Of a stretch of 47,477 nucleotides of DNA, positions 1 to 7,671 are shown in pieces (the first letter of the stretch is position 1; each line of letters opens with the position of its first letter). A program made the position numbers and the translations under genes. The stretch covers positions 1-47,477 of the forward strand of contig CAWVWT010000013.1 of assembly GCA_963934015.1 (NCBI GenBank). The letters are read 5' to 3'. Source of the stretch: MGIIb-P sp963934015 (GTDB lineage Archaea > Thermoplasmatota > Poseidoniia > Poseidoniales > Thalassarchaeaceae). The notes under the pieces are model-generated. The model was given only the letters and a program-made list of their open reading frames with translations. It was not told where the DNA came from and did no database searches.

Positions 1-129
1 AAGGAGCACGAAATGATCGCCATTTACCGCCGTGCGTTTCAAGTGTTTGATGCACACGGCGTAAATCATGACCGGGCGCGACGGACGCGATTGGGAACCG
101 ACCCATTATCGAACTCACACCTTGGGTGA
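1..129 (+). CDS. 3' end of an unidentified upstream gene (partial)
   Basis: Frame 1 is open from the first base to a TGA at 127-129 and encodes a 42-residue C-terminus beginning KEHEMIAIYRRAF. The other two forward frames close at once (a TGA at 14-16 and another at 48-50), so frame 1 is the best candidate for a gene entering from the left. It would overlap the aspS start by about 60 bases, which is more than other overlaps in this window, so either this frame or the chosen aspS start may be wrong. I do not recognise the family. Confidence 0.35.
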   Translation, partial: KEHEMIAIYRRAFQVFDAHGVNHDRARRTRLGTDPLSNSHLG

Positions 130-1483
130 AGTTCGTGATTTGGGTGCTCAGATGATCGGACACGAAGTGACTGTCGCAGGTTACGCTGAAGCCGTCCGTG
201 GCCGAGGCGCCATCTGTTTTCTGATGCTACGCGATGGCACTGGACACTTGCAGGCTTTTCTCAAGAAGGATAACATGGATGAAACATCATTCGATGCCAT
301 TCAGAGTGCCAGTCGAGAATCGACAATTCAAGTCACAGGTGCAGTCGCCCAAAAGCGTCCACCCAAGGTTGCAGAAGGCGAACCTGAACCACCAGCAGAA
401 TACGAAATAAATGTCACTTCTGGACAAATTCTAGCTCTGGCTGCAACCCCACTTCCCGTCGGAGTTACCGATGATGTCCATGTCGGCCTGGATATTCGAC
501 TTGACAATCGACATCTCGACCTGCGTCGCACACATGTGAATGCTATGTTCCAACTCCGTGGAAAAGTCCTCCAATACGGCCGGGAGCACCTCATAACAGA
601 GGGATTCAATGAAATGAATTCACCCAAGATTATCGCCAGTGCATCTGAAGGAGGTACCAACCTGTTCCCGATAAAGTACTTCGATACTGACGCCTATCTT
701 TCACAATCACCACAACTGTACAAGCAATTGGCAGTACTTGGCGGGCTTGAGCGTGTATTCGAAATCGGACCTGCCTTCCGCGCAGAGAAGCATGACACCT
801 ACCGGCACCTCAACGAATTCATCTCGTTTGATATCGAAGGCGCATGGATGAATGATGAAGATGTTATGTGCGTTCAAGAGAGAATGATTCACCATATTTG
901 GAGTCAAGTAGCAGCCAATGACCAGAACTTGATTGATGTCATCAACGAATATAGAGCCTCTCAAGATCAAGAGGCGATTTCTGTTGATGTCCCCACCCTA
1001 CCATTCCCGCGAATCTCCTACTGTGAAGCGATTGAAATCGTCAAGGATGGCGGCGGTAAAATCGAATGGGGAGATGACATAGAATCACATCACTGCGATT
1101 TGATTGCAGCAAAATATCCGAGCTTCCACTTCCTGCCTCGATGGCCGATGTCGATGAAACCATTCTACATCTACCACAATGAAAGTGAGAAGGGTGCAAC
1201 GGGTGGTCAACTCTCACGAGGATTTGACCTCAACTATGGCCGAGACGAGATGACCAGCGGTGGCCAGCGTGAACATCGGGTCGAAGTGCTTGAACAAAAT
1301 CTTCTCAACATGGATCTCAATCCAGCAGATTTCACATTCTACACAGATGGATTTCGTTACGGCGCACCCCCTCACGCAGGTTGGGGATTGGGTGTAGCTC
1401 GACTGCTGATGGTCCTCACTGGAGCCGGTAATGTGCGCGAAGTCGTGCTCTTCCCAAGAGACCGAAGTCGCGTCACACCCTGA
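68..1483 (+). CDS. aspS: Aspartyl-tRNA synthetase, archaeal type
   Basis: Class II aminoacyl-tRNA synthetase that charges tRNA-Asp, and probably tRNA-Asn too if it is non-discriminating. The N-terminal 125 or so residues form the OB-fold anticodon-binding domain (HEVTVAGYAEAVRGRG onward). The catalytic core follows: motif 2 (FRAEKHDTYRH) near residue 237 and motif 3 (GWGLGVARLLM) near residue 438. The 471-aa length is slightly above the usual 430-440 for archaeal AspRS, explained by an acidic/proline insert (EGEPEPPAE) in the OB domain. The ATG at 68 is kept because the conserved THYRTHTLGEV region begins only about 10 residues in. The archaeal GatD at 32302 shows that transamidation of misacylated tRNA exists in this organism. 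That supports, but does not prove, relaxed specificity. Confidence 0.93.
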   Translation: MTGRDGRDWEPTHYRTHTLGEVRDLGAQMIGHEVTVAGYAEAVRGRGAICFLMLRDGTGHLQAFLKKDNMDETSFDAIQSASRESTIQVTGAVAQKRPPKVAEGEPEPPAEYEINVTSGQILALAATPLPVGVTDDVHVGLDIRLDNRHLDLRRTHVNAMFQLRGKVLQYGREHLITEGFNEMNSPKIIASASEGGTNLFPIKYFDTDAYLSQSPQLYKQLAVLGGLERVFEIGPAFRAEKHDTYRHLNEFISFDIEGAWMNDEDVMCVQERMIHHIWSQVAANDQNLIDVINEYRASQDQEAISVDVPTLPFPRISYCEAIEIVKDGGGKIEWGDDIESHHCDLIAAKYPSFHFLPRWPMSMKPFYIYHNESEKGATGGQLSRGFDLNYGRDEMTSGGQREHRVEVLEQNLLNMDLNPADFTFYTDGFRYGAPPHAGWGLGVARLLMVLTGAGNVREVVLFPRDRSRVTP

Positions 1484-1546
1484 AATACAATAATATTCAG
1501 GTCACAAGTCATCTGAACGAGAAAGTGCTTACACATAATCAGTCAG

Positions 1547-1570
1547 ATTAATTTATTCACTTTCATGAAA
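1547..1570 (+). promoter_or_regulatory. AT-rich promoter-like stretch and short palindrome before the lipoprotein gene
   Basis: The 86-base gap after aspS holds a TATA-like stretch (ATTAATTTATT, 1547-1557) followed by the 10-base palindrome TTTCATGAAA at 1561-1570. The last A of the palindrome is the A of the candidate start codon at 1570. The distance from the TATA-like stretch to the start codon is short, so a leaderless or near-leaderless transcript would be expected if this is the promoter. Confidence 0.3.
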
Positions 1571-4023
1571 TGCGATGTGATATGCGCATTACAAGTATAG
1601 GCATTGTTTCACTGATGTTGTTAGCCACAACATTAGCAGGTTGCACCCATGCGACCTCCAATGGAGATGCCGATGGAGATGGAATAGGAGATATTCTCGA
1701 CAACTGTCCGAATACATTCAATCCCAATCAAGAAGACATTGATCTAGATGGAATTGGTGATGCTTGCGATCCAATCACCGATGTTGATGGGGATGGTGTC
1801 GATGTTACTGTAGATTGTGACGACAATGACTTCACACTGGGAAATATCGCCTTAGATCTTGATTGCGATGGGGTGCTGAATACCCTTTTAGGCGCACCCT
1901 TAGGGACAACTCAAATTGATAATTGCCCCAACATACCCAACCCTGGTCAACTTGATTTGGATATAGATCTGATTGGAGATTACTGCGATAATGACGATGA
2001 TAATGATGGGATTCTGGATTCGGATGATAACTGCCCCAATACACCTGTTGGAACCACGGTGGACACAGATGGTTGTGAACCAGTTTCCCCGTGTCAAATT
2101 GAAGATAAATTCTATTCAAACCCTTACGCTTATCCAAATTACGTGTCTGATCCTTTAGCTCGGTTTGGTTTGTCAGTTGATATTGACAGGAATGTTATGA
2201 TTGTCGGGAAACCATACGAACAAGGAGGCTATTCGGTCGGTGGCAGCGGAGCAGGTGGGAGTAGTTTGGGGCACAGTGGTGCTGCAATCCTGTACCACTG
2301 TGACGGGAATTCGTGGGCCGAATTGATAGAATTGAGAGTTGCGAGCCCAACATATTCTGCAAAGTTGGGTTGGTCTGTCGCTATAGCCGGTGACACGGCT
2401 ATTATTGGAGCACCAGAGTCAAAATCGGGTGGGGTAAATGTAATCGATGGGGCCACGTATGTGTTTGAAAAAATCGGGGGTGTTTGGACTGAGGCTGCGA
2501 AACTGGTTGCGGATGATGGTCAAGACGGAGATCGATTCGGACAATCGGTTGCAATCAGTGGCAACACACTTGTCATCGGGTCGGACAAAGTTGCTGACTT
2601 AGGGGGTGACTCAGGGGCTGCTTACATCTTCCATCGCGAAGGCCTCATTTGGAGTCAGCAAGCGAAACTGCTTGCAGATGATGGAAGTGCAAACGATTTG
2701 TTTGGTCATTCAGTAGCGATTCATGGAAACACTGTATTGATTGGAGCAAGTGAAGGTACTTCAGTCCTAGGACAGTCTGGAACTACTGGTGGATTTGCAG
2801 GTGCAGCCTATGTTTTCGTGCGCGATGGACCATACATGAGTCCCTCGTATGCAGTATGGACTCAACAAGCAAAATTGACTCACTGGTCGCTGATTTCTGG
2901 CGATTGGTTTGGAAAATCGGTTGCTTTGGGGGAAAACATCGCAATTATTGGCGCCCCTAGGCATAGTATTTCCAGTAACCTAGAAGAAGGTGCAGTGTAT
3001 ATATTCATCCAAAATGGTGGGAATTGGGTAATGGAGCAAAAATTAGTTGCGAGTGATGCTTCATATTTCGATAATTTCGGTATTTCTGTCGACCTTGATA
3101 GAGATGGAAATCACTTCGCAGTTGGTGCAAATCGCGTTGATAGAACTGAAACCGATACTGGCTCAGTATACATCTTTGCTCGGGAACGCCCACCGGGAAC
3201 GGATTGGGTGGAAATGAGTATCCTTAATCCACCAATAGAATATGGCATCTGGTGGGCCGGTACCTTGACTGAATCCTGGTGGCAGAAATCAAATCAACGA
3301 TTTGGTCACTCAGTTGCAATTTATGGAGGGATTATCGGAGTTGGAGCACCTCTTGATCAAGCTGGGATTTGGGATACGGGGTCTGCATATGTTTGTTTCA
3401 TCCATCAACCTGAACTTTGTCAGGATGAAATTTATGGAAATACCCCCCCCGTGGTTTCTGGAGTTTCAATTCAACCGAACTTCCCGGCCTATGCCATTGA
3501 CACCTTCACCTGCACCTACAATTTCTACGATGCAGAGTTAGATCAAGATCAGTCAGATACATATTGGTACGTCAATGGTGTACTAATCCAATCCGGGTCA
3601 AATGGATTTCTTTCTAATTCGTGGTTAAGTGCCCAAAATCAATTCTCTGTAGGGGACACAATTACATGTGAAATCATAGCATATGATGGGGCCGATATTG
3701 GGAATAGTGACACGGATGATATCGTAATCCAAAATTCACCACCTTGGGTTTCAAATGTTTGGATTAATACTAGTGGTATAACTGCCGCCAGTACACTGAC
3801 TTGTACCTACGATTTTTATGATAGTGACTATATCTACGCCTACCCAAACAACTACGCCAGTGACCATTCAACCAGTGTTTGGTACGTGAACAATGTTCAA
3901 GCCGGGACGGGGCCAACACTGTCAAACAGTTTTGCTTCAGGCGACCAGGTGAGGTGTGAGACCCAAGCTTATGATGGCACCACATGGGGGAATGTGGGGA
4001 CCGATACGATCACCATACCATGA
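1570..4023 (+). CDS. Surface lipoprotein with thrombospondin type-3 and FG-GAP (integrin-alpha-like) repeats
   Basis: Probably anchored outside the cell through a lipidated cysteine. A hydrophobic signal ends in the lipobox LAGC, with Cys25. Residues about 34-175 carry Asp-rich thrombospondin type-3 calcium-binding repeats (DADGDGIGD, DLDGIGDACD, DNCPN). Residues about 195-620 hold six or seven FG-GAP-like blades with the pattern 'FG.SVAI.GNT..IGA' followed by 'GAAYIF', as in integrin-alpha-type beta-propellers. The last 190 or so residues are two Ig-like modules (TCTYDFYD, WYVNG). The start could also be the ATG at 1582 (MRITSIG), which would still give a good signal peptide. A run of eight C lies inside the gene at 3443-3450. 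Likely role: calcium-dependent adhesion or cell-surface binding; the ligand is unknown. Confidence 0.85.
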   Translation: MRCDMRITSIGIVSLMLLATTLAGCTHATSNGDADGDGIGDILDNCPNTFNPNQEDIDLDGIGDACDPITDVDGDGVDVTVDCDDNDFTLGNIALDLDCDGVLNTLLGAPLGTTQIDNCPNIPNPGQLDLDIDLIGDYCDNDDDNDGILDSDDNCPNTPVGTTVDTDGCEPVSPCQIEDKFYSNPYAYPNYVSDPLARFGLSVDIDRNVMIVGKPYEQGGYSVGGSGAGGSSLGHSGAAILYHCDGNSWAELIELRVASPTYSAKLGWSVAIAGDTAIIGAPESKSGGVNVIDGATYVFEKIGGVWTEAAKLVADDGQDGDRFGQSVAISGNTLVIGSDKVADLGGDSGAAYIFHREGLIWSQQAKLLADDGSANDLFGHSVAIHGNTVLIGASEGTSVLGQSGTTGGFAGAAYVFVRDGPYMSPSYAVWTQQAKLTHWSLISGDWFGKSVALGENIAIIGAPRHSISSNLEEGAVYIFIQNGGNWVMEQKLVASDASYFDNFGISVDLDRDGNHFAVGANRVDRTETDTGSVYIFARERPPGTDWVEMSILNPPIEYGIWWAGTLTESWWQKSNQRFGHSVAIYGGIIGVGAPLDQAGIWDTGSAYVCFIHQPELCQDEIYGNTPPVVSGVSIQPNFPAYAIDTFTCTYNFYDAELDQDQSDTYWYVNGVLIQSGSNGFLSNSWLSAQNQFSVGDTITCEIIAYDGADIGNSDTDDIVIQNSPPWVSNVWINTSGITAASTLTCTYDFYDSDYIYAYPNNYASDHSTSVWYVNNVQAGTGPTLSNSFASGDQVRCETQAYDGTTWGNVGTDTITIP

Positions 4024-4050
4024 TAGTTGAAGAAAACTATTGCAGAATCG

Positions 4051-4062
4051 TTATTTGATAAT
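4051..4062 (+). promoter_or_regulatory. TATA-like element for the 4108-10263 operon
   Basis: TTATTTGATAAT lies about 30 bases before the inverted repeat at 4090-4104. With archaeal spacing (about 25-27 bases from box to start), transcription would begin just before that repeat. Called by eye from composition and position only. Confidence 0.3.
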
Positions 4063-4089
4063 CTACGACCGAAAAGAACGGGTATCTTC

Positions 4090-4104
4090 CACCCCTTCGG
4101 GGTG
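4090..4104 (+). promoter_or_regulatory. Hairpin with SD in its 3' arm, before the formyltransferase start
   Basis: Perfect inverted repeat: 6-bp arms CACCCC and GGGGTG around TTC. The 3' arm supplies the purine-rich GGGGTGA ribosome-binding sequence two bases before ATG 4108. In RNA, the fold would sequester the SD. This is one of a series of similar elements at gene starts in this window. Confidence 0.5.
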
Positions 4105-4107
4105 AAT

Positions 4108-4833
4108 ATGGGGAGTACGCCAGTCTTTGCCTATCTCTTGCTCAAAGAGCACCCATATGGGCGCGAGATGCTGCGGCAGATGTTGTCAGAAGGCTTTGTT
4201 CCAACCATCATCATCGAAGAAGATTCAGCTATTGGTGATGAGGAGAGGGAAAAATTCCTGAAGAGAATTGAAGGCAACCCAATCGCCCCAACCATCGTTG
4301 ACCAAATCGCCAATCTCGATGTCGCCCACGTCACTGTACCCATCCACAATTCGGAGGAAGTGATGCCACACATTCAGGATATGGAACTCGACCTCATCGT
4401 CTTCGGTGGAACACGAATCATCCGCGGAGAAATTCTCGACGCCCCCAAAGATGGTGTCATCAATTCACATCCAGGGCTTCTGCCTGATTGTCGTGGCTCT
4501 GCAAGTCCGGCCTGGTCGGTATACCACGACATCCCCATCGGCAGCACCACACACTTCTGCGACAATGGTATCGACACCGGTGAACTCCTCTTGCGTCGTG
4601 AATTTCCAGTCAAACGTGGCATGACCTACGAAGACCTCTGCTACGAAACGCTGGTGCTTGCCGGCGTGTTAATGAAGGAGGCGCTGATGGCTTATGTTAC
4701 TGGAAAATGGCCCGGAATGCGCCACCCCCAGGGAGAAAGCCCATGGCCTACCTTCCGCAATGCCCCGCCAGAGATTCTGGAAGTAGTGGACCAGAAGTTG
4801 GCAGAACAAACGTATACACACTATGTGGACTGA
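4108..4833 (+). CDS. Formyltransferase-family protein (methionyl-tRNA formyltransferase-like fold)
   Basis: A 241-aa protein with the formyl_transf_N fold. The catalytic triad of the family is visible: Asn119 and His121 in NSHPGLLP, and Asp156 in GIDTG. The tRNA-binding C-terminal domain of true Fmt is absent, so a small-molecule formyl (10-formyl-THF-dependent) or hydroxymethyl transfer is more likely than tRNA-Met formylation. That would fit an archaeon. The start was set at ATG 4108 because MGSTPVFAYLLLKE begins cleanly at the first Rossmann strand and is preceded by GGGGTGA. A TTG at 4027 could add 27 residues but has no comparable RBS. It is the first gene of a tight operon running to 10263. 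Substrate unknown. A formate-THF ligase is encoded at 39211. Confidence 0.75.
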   Translation: MGSTPVFAYLLLKEHPYGREMLRQMLSEGFVPTIIIEEDSAIGDEEREKFLKRIEGNPIAPTIVDQIANLDVAHVTVPIHNSEEVMPHIQDMELDLIVFGGTRIIRGEILDAPKDGVINSHPGLLPDCRGSASPAWSVYHDIPIGSTTHFCDNGIDTGELLLRREFPVKRGMTYEDLCYETLVLAGVLMKEALMAYVTGKWPGMRHPQGESPWPTFRNAPPEILEVVDQKLAEQTYTHYVD

Positions 4834-4842
4834 GGTGAAAAA
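4831..4842 (+). promoter_or_regulatory. Ribosome binding site that includes the upstream stop codon
   Basis: The stop TGA of the formyltransferase is the first triplet of TGAGGTGA, which is followed by exactly four bases and the SDR ATG. GAGGTGA complements the usual archaeal 16S 3' end. The same arrangement recurs at 5602, 40924 and 45607, always with a 9-base gap between genes. Confidence 0.65.
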
Positions 4843-5604
4843 ATGGAAAACCCGTATGCATCTGATGCACTAAATGGAATGAGAGCTGTCGTCTGTGGTG
4901 CATCCAAAGGCATCGGACGCGCAACTGCAGAAATGCTGGCTGCCTGTGGAGCTGATGTCATCGCCCTCAGTCGAAGTGCACCGGAAATTACCGGTGTTCG
5001 CTCAATGTCACTCGACTTGGAAGATACTGCTGCTATTGAAAAGACTATTTCAGGAATCTTGGTTGCTGGCCCCATTCACATTCTCGTAAACAACGCAGGG
5101 GGACCACCGGGTGGCCCTCTTCTATCCAATGATGTCGGGGATTTTGAAGCACCTTTCAAGCGCCATCTTCACGCCGCTCATCAAATCACCCAGATGGTGG
5201 TTCCCGCAATGGAAGACGCTGGAATGGGCCGTATTGTCAACATCATCTCAACCTCGGTACGCGAACCAATCCCCAATATTGGTCTCTCAAACACATTGCG
5301 GGGAGCCATGGCTTCTTGGGCGAAATCACTCAGCCGTGAATTGCCAGCCTGTGTCACAATCAACAATATCTTGCCAGGCTTTACCGACACGGGTCGATTG
5401 GGTTCACTAGCTGATTCGATTCATGAGAAGACTGGCCGTAGCAAGGAAGAAATCCACGATTCATGGATGTCTCAAGTACCAATAGGCCGACTGATTGATC
5501 CGAGAGAAACCGCTTCAGCTGTGACCTTCCTTTGTTTGCCACAATCAGGTGGGATTCGAGGTATCAGTTTGGCCGTCGATGGTGGCCGCATGCGTTCGAT
5601 TTGA
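4843..5604 (+). CDS. SDR-family oxidoreductase with substituted active site
   Basis: Short-chain dehydrogenase/reductase, 253 aa. The NAD(P)-binding motif GASKGIG lies at residues 19-25 and NNAGG follows near 85. The C-terminal 'AVDGGRMRSI' is typical of FabG-like proteins. The catalytic YxxxK is not present: aligned on the following helix (AKSLSREL), its place is taken by S-x-x-x-R in LSNTLRGAM. A subfamily of SDRs with an LSN..R pattern exists, so this may be a real variant class and not a decayed enzyme. Reductase or dehydrogenase activity should not be assumed. It lies 9 bases after the formyltransferase and 9 bases before the TPR gene, within the operon leading to the aminomuconate genes. 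Substrate unknown. Confidence 0.85.
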   Translation: MENPYASDALNGMRAVVCGASKGIGRATAEMLAACGADVIALSRSAPEITGVRSMSLDLEDTAAIEKTISGILVAGPIHILVNNAGGPPGGPLLSNDVGDFEAPFKRHLHAAHQITQMVVPAMEDAGMGRIVNIISTSVREPIPNIGLSNTLRGAMASWAKSLSRELPACVTINNILPGFTDTGRLGSLADSIHEKTGRSKEEIHDSWMSQVPIGRLIDPRETASAVTFLCLPQSGGIRGISLAVDGGRMRSI

Positions 5605-5613
5605 GGGGATTAA
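5602..5613 (+). promoter_or_regulatory. Stop-codon/RBS junction
   Basis: TGAGGGGA, four bases, ATG: the SDR stop TGA forms the start of the ribosome binding site of the TPR gene. Same 9-base geometry as at 4831. Confidence 0.55.
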
Positions 5614-6453
5614 ATGGCTGGTGAATCACTAACACCCGAGCAGGCACACCACCTGCTAGATTTGATGGCCAAGGGCGAAAAATTCGATGAAGGAATGGAT
5701 GCTGGTGTTGCCTTGACGTTAGCAGATATCGCATTACAACTTGATCAGCCTGAACGTGCTGAAGCACTCATTTCTCACGCAATAAAATTGGCGACAGATA
5801 CTGGAGATAAGGACCAACTCGCGTGGGCGTTACTGACCAAGGCACGAATCGTCAATGATGGCACTGCACTCTCTGAAGCAGAAGATTTGGTCGCGATTAG
5901 CGAAGATGACTGGTTGCGCTCATCCTACAACAATCAATTTGGGATATATGCACTTGAATCGGGTGATATACCTGCAGCAAAATCTGCATTTTCCCAAAGC
6001 CTCGCACTGAAAGAAGCATTGGAAGACAAGGTTGGTCAAGCGAATACACTCTACAACCTCGGCGAAATTGCACGTGAAGAAAATGACCTAGAACAATCCA
6101 AAGAATTCCACGCACGTTGTATAGATTTACTCGAGGAACTTGAAGACCGGAAGGGAATGGTCAATGGATTGGCCATTCTTGGCCATCTTGAAGCGGTTGA
6201 GGGGAATATTGATGGCGCTATTGTTCACTATGAAGCCGCCCTTGAAATCGCTGAAGCCGAGGATGATTTCGAAGGAACTGTTGCCTCACGTTGGGGATTG
6301 GCTGAAATGGCTAGAGCGATGGAAGATGATGATATGGAATTACAGCATCTCTCGCAAGTGATGGCTGGATTCATGCAACTTGGTCGCCCAACACCAGAAC
6401 CCATCAAGGATCGATTGAACGAATTAGCCGATGCTGTCCATGGTGGGAACTGA
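5614..6453 (+). CDS. TPR-repeat protein
   Basis: A 279-aa soluble protein without signal peptide or membrane segment. From about residue 30 to 260 it consists of tetratricopeptide-like helix pairs, clearest at ANTLYNLGEIAREENDLEQS, NGLAILGHLEAVEGN and AIVHYEAALEIAEAED. These are the typical G/Y/A spacing of Tpr_12-type repeats. TPR proteins are scaffolds. Because the gene is embedded in the operon with 9 bases before it and no gap after it, it may organise the enzymes encoded around it, but that is inference. No catalytic domain is visible. Confidence 0.85.
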   Translation: MAGESLTPEQAHHLLDLMAKGEKFDEGMDAGVALTLADIALQLDQPERAEALISHAIKLATDTGDKDQLAWALLTKARIVNDGTALSEAEDLVAISEDDWLRSSYNNQFGIYALESGDIPAAKSAFSQSLALKEALEDKVGQANTLYNLGEIAREENDLEQSKEFHARCIDLLEELEDRKGMVNGLAILGHLEAVEGNIDGAIVHYEAALEIAEAEDDFEGTVASRWGLAEMARAMEDDDMELQHLSQVMAGFMQLGRPTPEPIKDRLNELADAVHGGN

Positions 6454-7671
6454 ATGGAGTTCGATGTTTTCTTTTCGATTTCGCAGACACCGGATGCTAC
6501 GGGTACATGTCCCGATGAGACGACTATGTATGCCAACTATCTCGAACAACTCAGTGTTGCAGATGAGTTGGGGTATGGTGTCGCATGGTTGGCACAAGCA
6601 CATTTGTCAACCGAAGTTCAGAAGCGCAACAAGCGACCTGTGATTCCTCATTGGGAAGGCGAAGTAGGATTGTGTACAGATTTCTTCCAACTGGCCCTTC
6701 TTTCCATGACACATACAAAGAGAATTGAGGTCGGTAGTGCGGTATTGTCAATTTTGGCAAACGGTGGCCCGATTGCGGTAGCAGAGCGAATCGGAAACTT
6801 TTGTGCGTTGCAAGAAGTACGAGGCGATTCCCGCAAACTGAATCTTGGATTCAGTGCTGGTCGATTTCAGTTCATGGCCACCCCCTACGGAATCACTCCA
6901 CGCAATTCGATTGAGGAGGCTGCGTGGCCAGCCCTCCGAGGCCAGATTTTCTGGGAGGCTGCTGAAATCATGCTACGCCTAGTCCGCGGAGACACCATCT
7001 GCTCGGATGACATCCGCAAGACCACTCTATCTCGAGTAAACTTCCGCTCTGACGAAGATTGGGCTGCTGTTCAGGCTGCAAATGGAAATGATAGTGAAGA
7101 AATCGAAATCCCTCGGAGATATGAATTTGAGGAGATTAAATCAATCCCTCAAGAATGGGACCGCTCGGGTGTGAACCTAGTCATTGGCAGTCATGAACCT
7201 GCATTGCAGGAGCACGTGAATACGTTCATGCCAGTGCAGGTATTCAATCTCAGTATCACCCAGCCCGAGATTATTGAATCAACACATCAGAGGATGCAAG
7301 AGGCCTATCTAGGTGAATGGGAACGCAGAATGATGCCGCGTACAGTCATGGTCTTCCTGAATGAGGAAGAAGGATTGAGTGAAGCAGAAAAAATAACTGC
7401 GGCGCAAACTGAGTCCGAAGGTGCATTATCATCATACTGGGCAGCATTGGAAGGTACGCTCGACCCCGCTAAAGTATCCAAGGCTGCGAACAATGCAATC
7501 ATTGGAAATGCAACTGAAGTTGCTGCACAAATCCGTGAAAGGTTCCACCCTGACGACCGCCTAATGTTGTGGTTTGACTTCTTTAGACACGACTCTGCTC
7601 GCATCTGTCGTGACATGCGCGCATTCATGGACAAGGTCGTTCCCCTCGTCAACGGGAGTGAGGTAGCATGA
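6454..7671 (+). CDS. Luciferase-like (LLM class) flavin-dependent oxidoreductase
   Basis: A 405-aa protein of the bacterial luciferase-like TIM-barrel family. Typical features are the N-terminal 'ADELGYGVAWLAQAHLS' (the family pattern is A-x-x-x-G-[FY]-x-x-x-W-x-x-E/A-H), the second-strand 'IEVGSAVLSILANGGPIAVAERIG', and 'LNLGFSAGR' for the phosphate-binding region. These enzymes use reduced FMN/F420 and often O2 to hydroxylate or cleave C-N, C-S or ring substrates. ATG 6454 follows directly on the TPR stop, and the end overlaps asparaginase by ATGA. It could supply a hydroxylated or dealkylated aromatic for the ring-cleavage genes at 10784, but nothing in the sequence fixes the substrate. 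Confidence 0.85.
   Translation: MEFDVFFSISQTPDATGTCPDETTMYANYLEQLSVADELGYGVAWLAQAHLSTEVQKRNKRPVIPHWEGEVGLCTDFFQLALLSMTHTKRIEVGSAVLSILANGGPIAVAERIGNFCALQEVRGDSRKLNLGFSAGRFQFMATPYGITPRNSIEEAAWPALRGQIFWEAAEIMLRLVRGDTICSDDIRKTTLSRVNFRSDEDWAAVQAANGNDSEEIEIPRRYEFEEIKSIPQEWDRSGVNLVIGSHEPALQEHVNTFMPVQVFNLSITQPEIIESTHQRMQEAYLGEWERRMMPRTVMVFLNEEEGLSEAEKITAAQTESEGALSSYWAALEGTLDPAKVSKAANNAIIGNATEVAAQIRERFHPDDRLMLWFDFFRHDSARICRDMRAFMDKVVPLVNGSEVA

Noticed and set aside
4027..4107. TTG start adding 27 residues to the formyltransferase
   Set aside because: It has no RBS, and it would turn the SD hairpin into coding sequence. MGSTPVFAYLLLKE at 4108 is a natural start of the fold.
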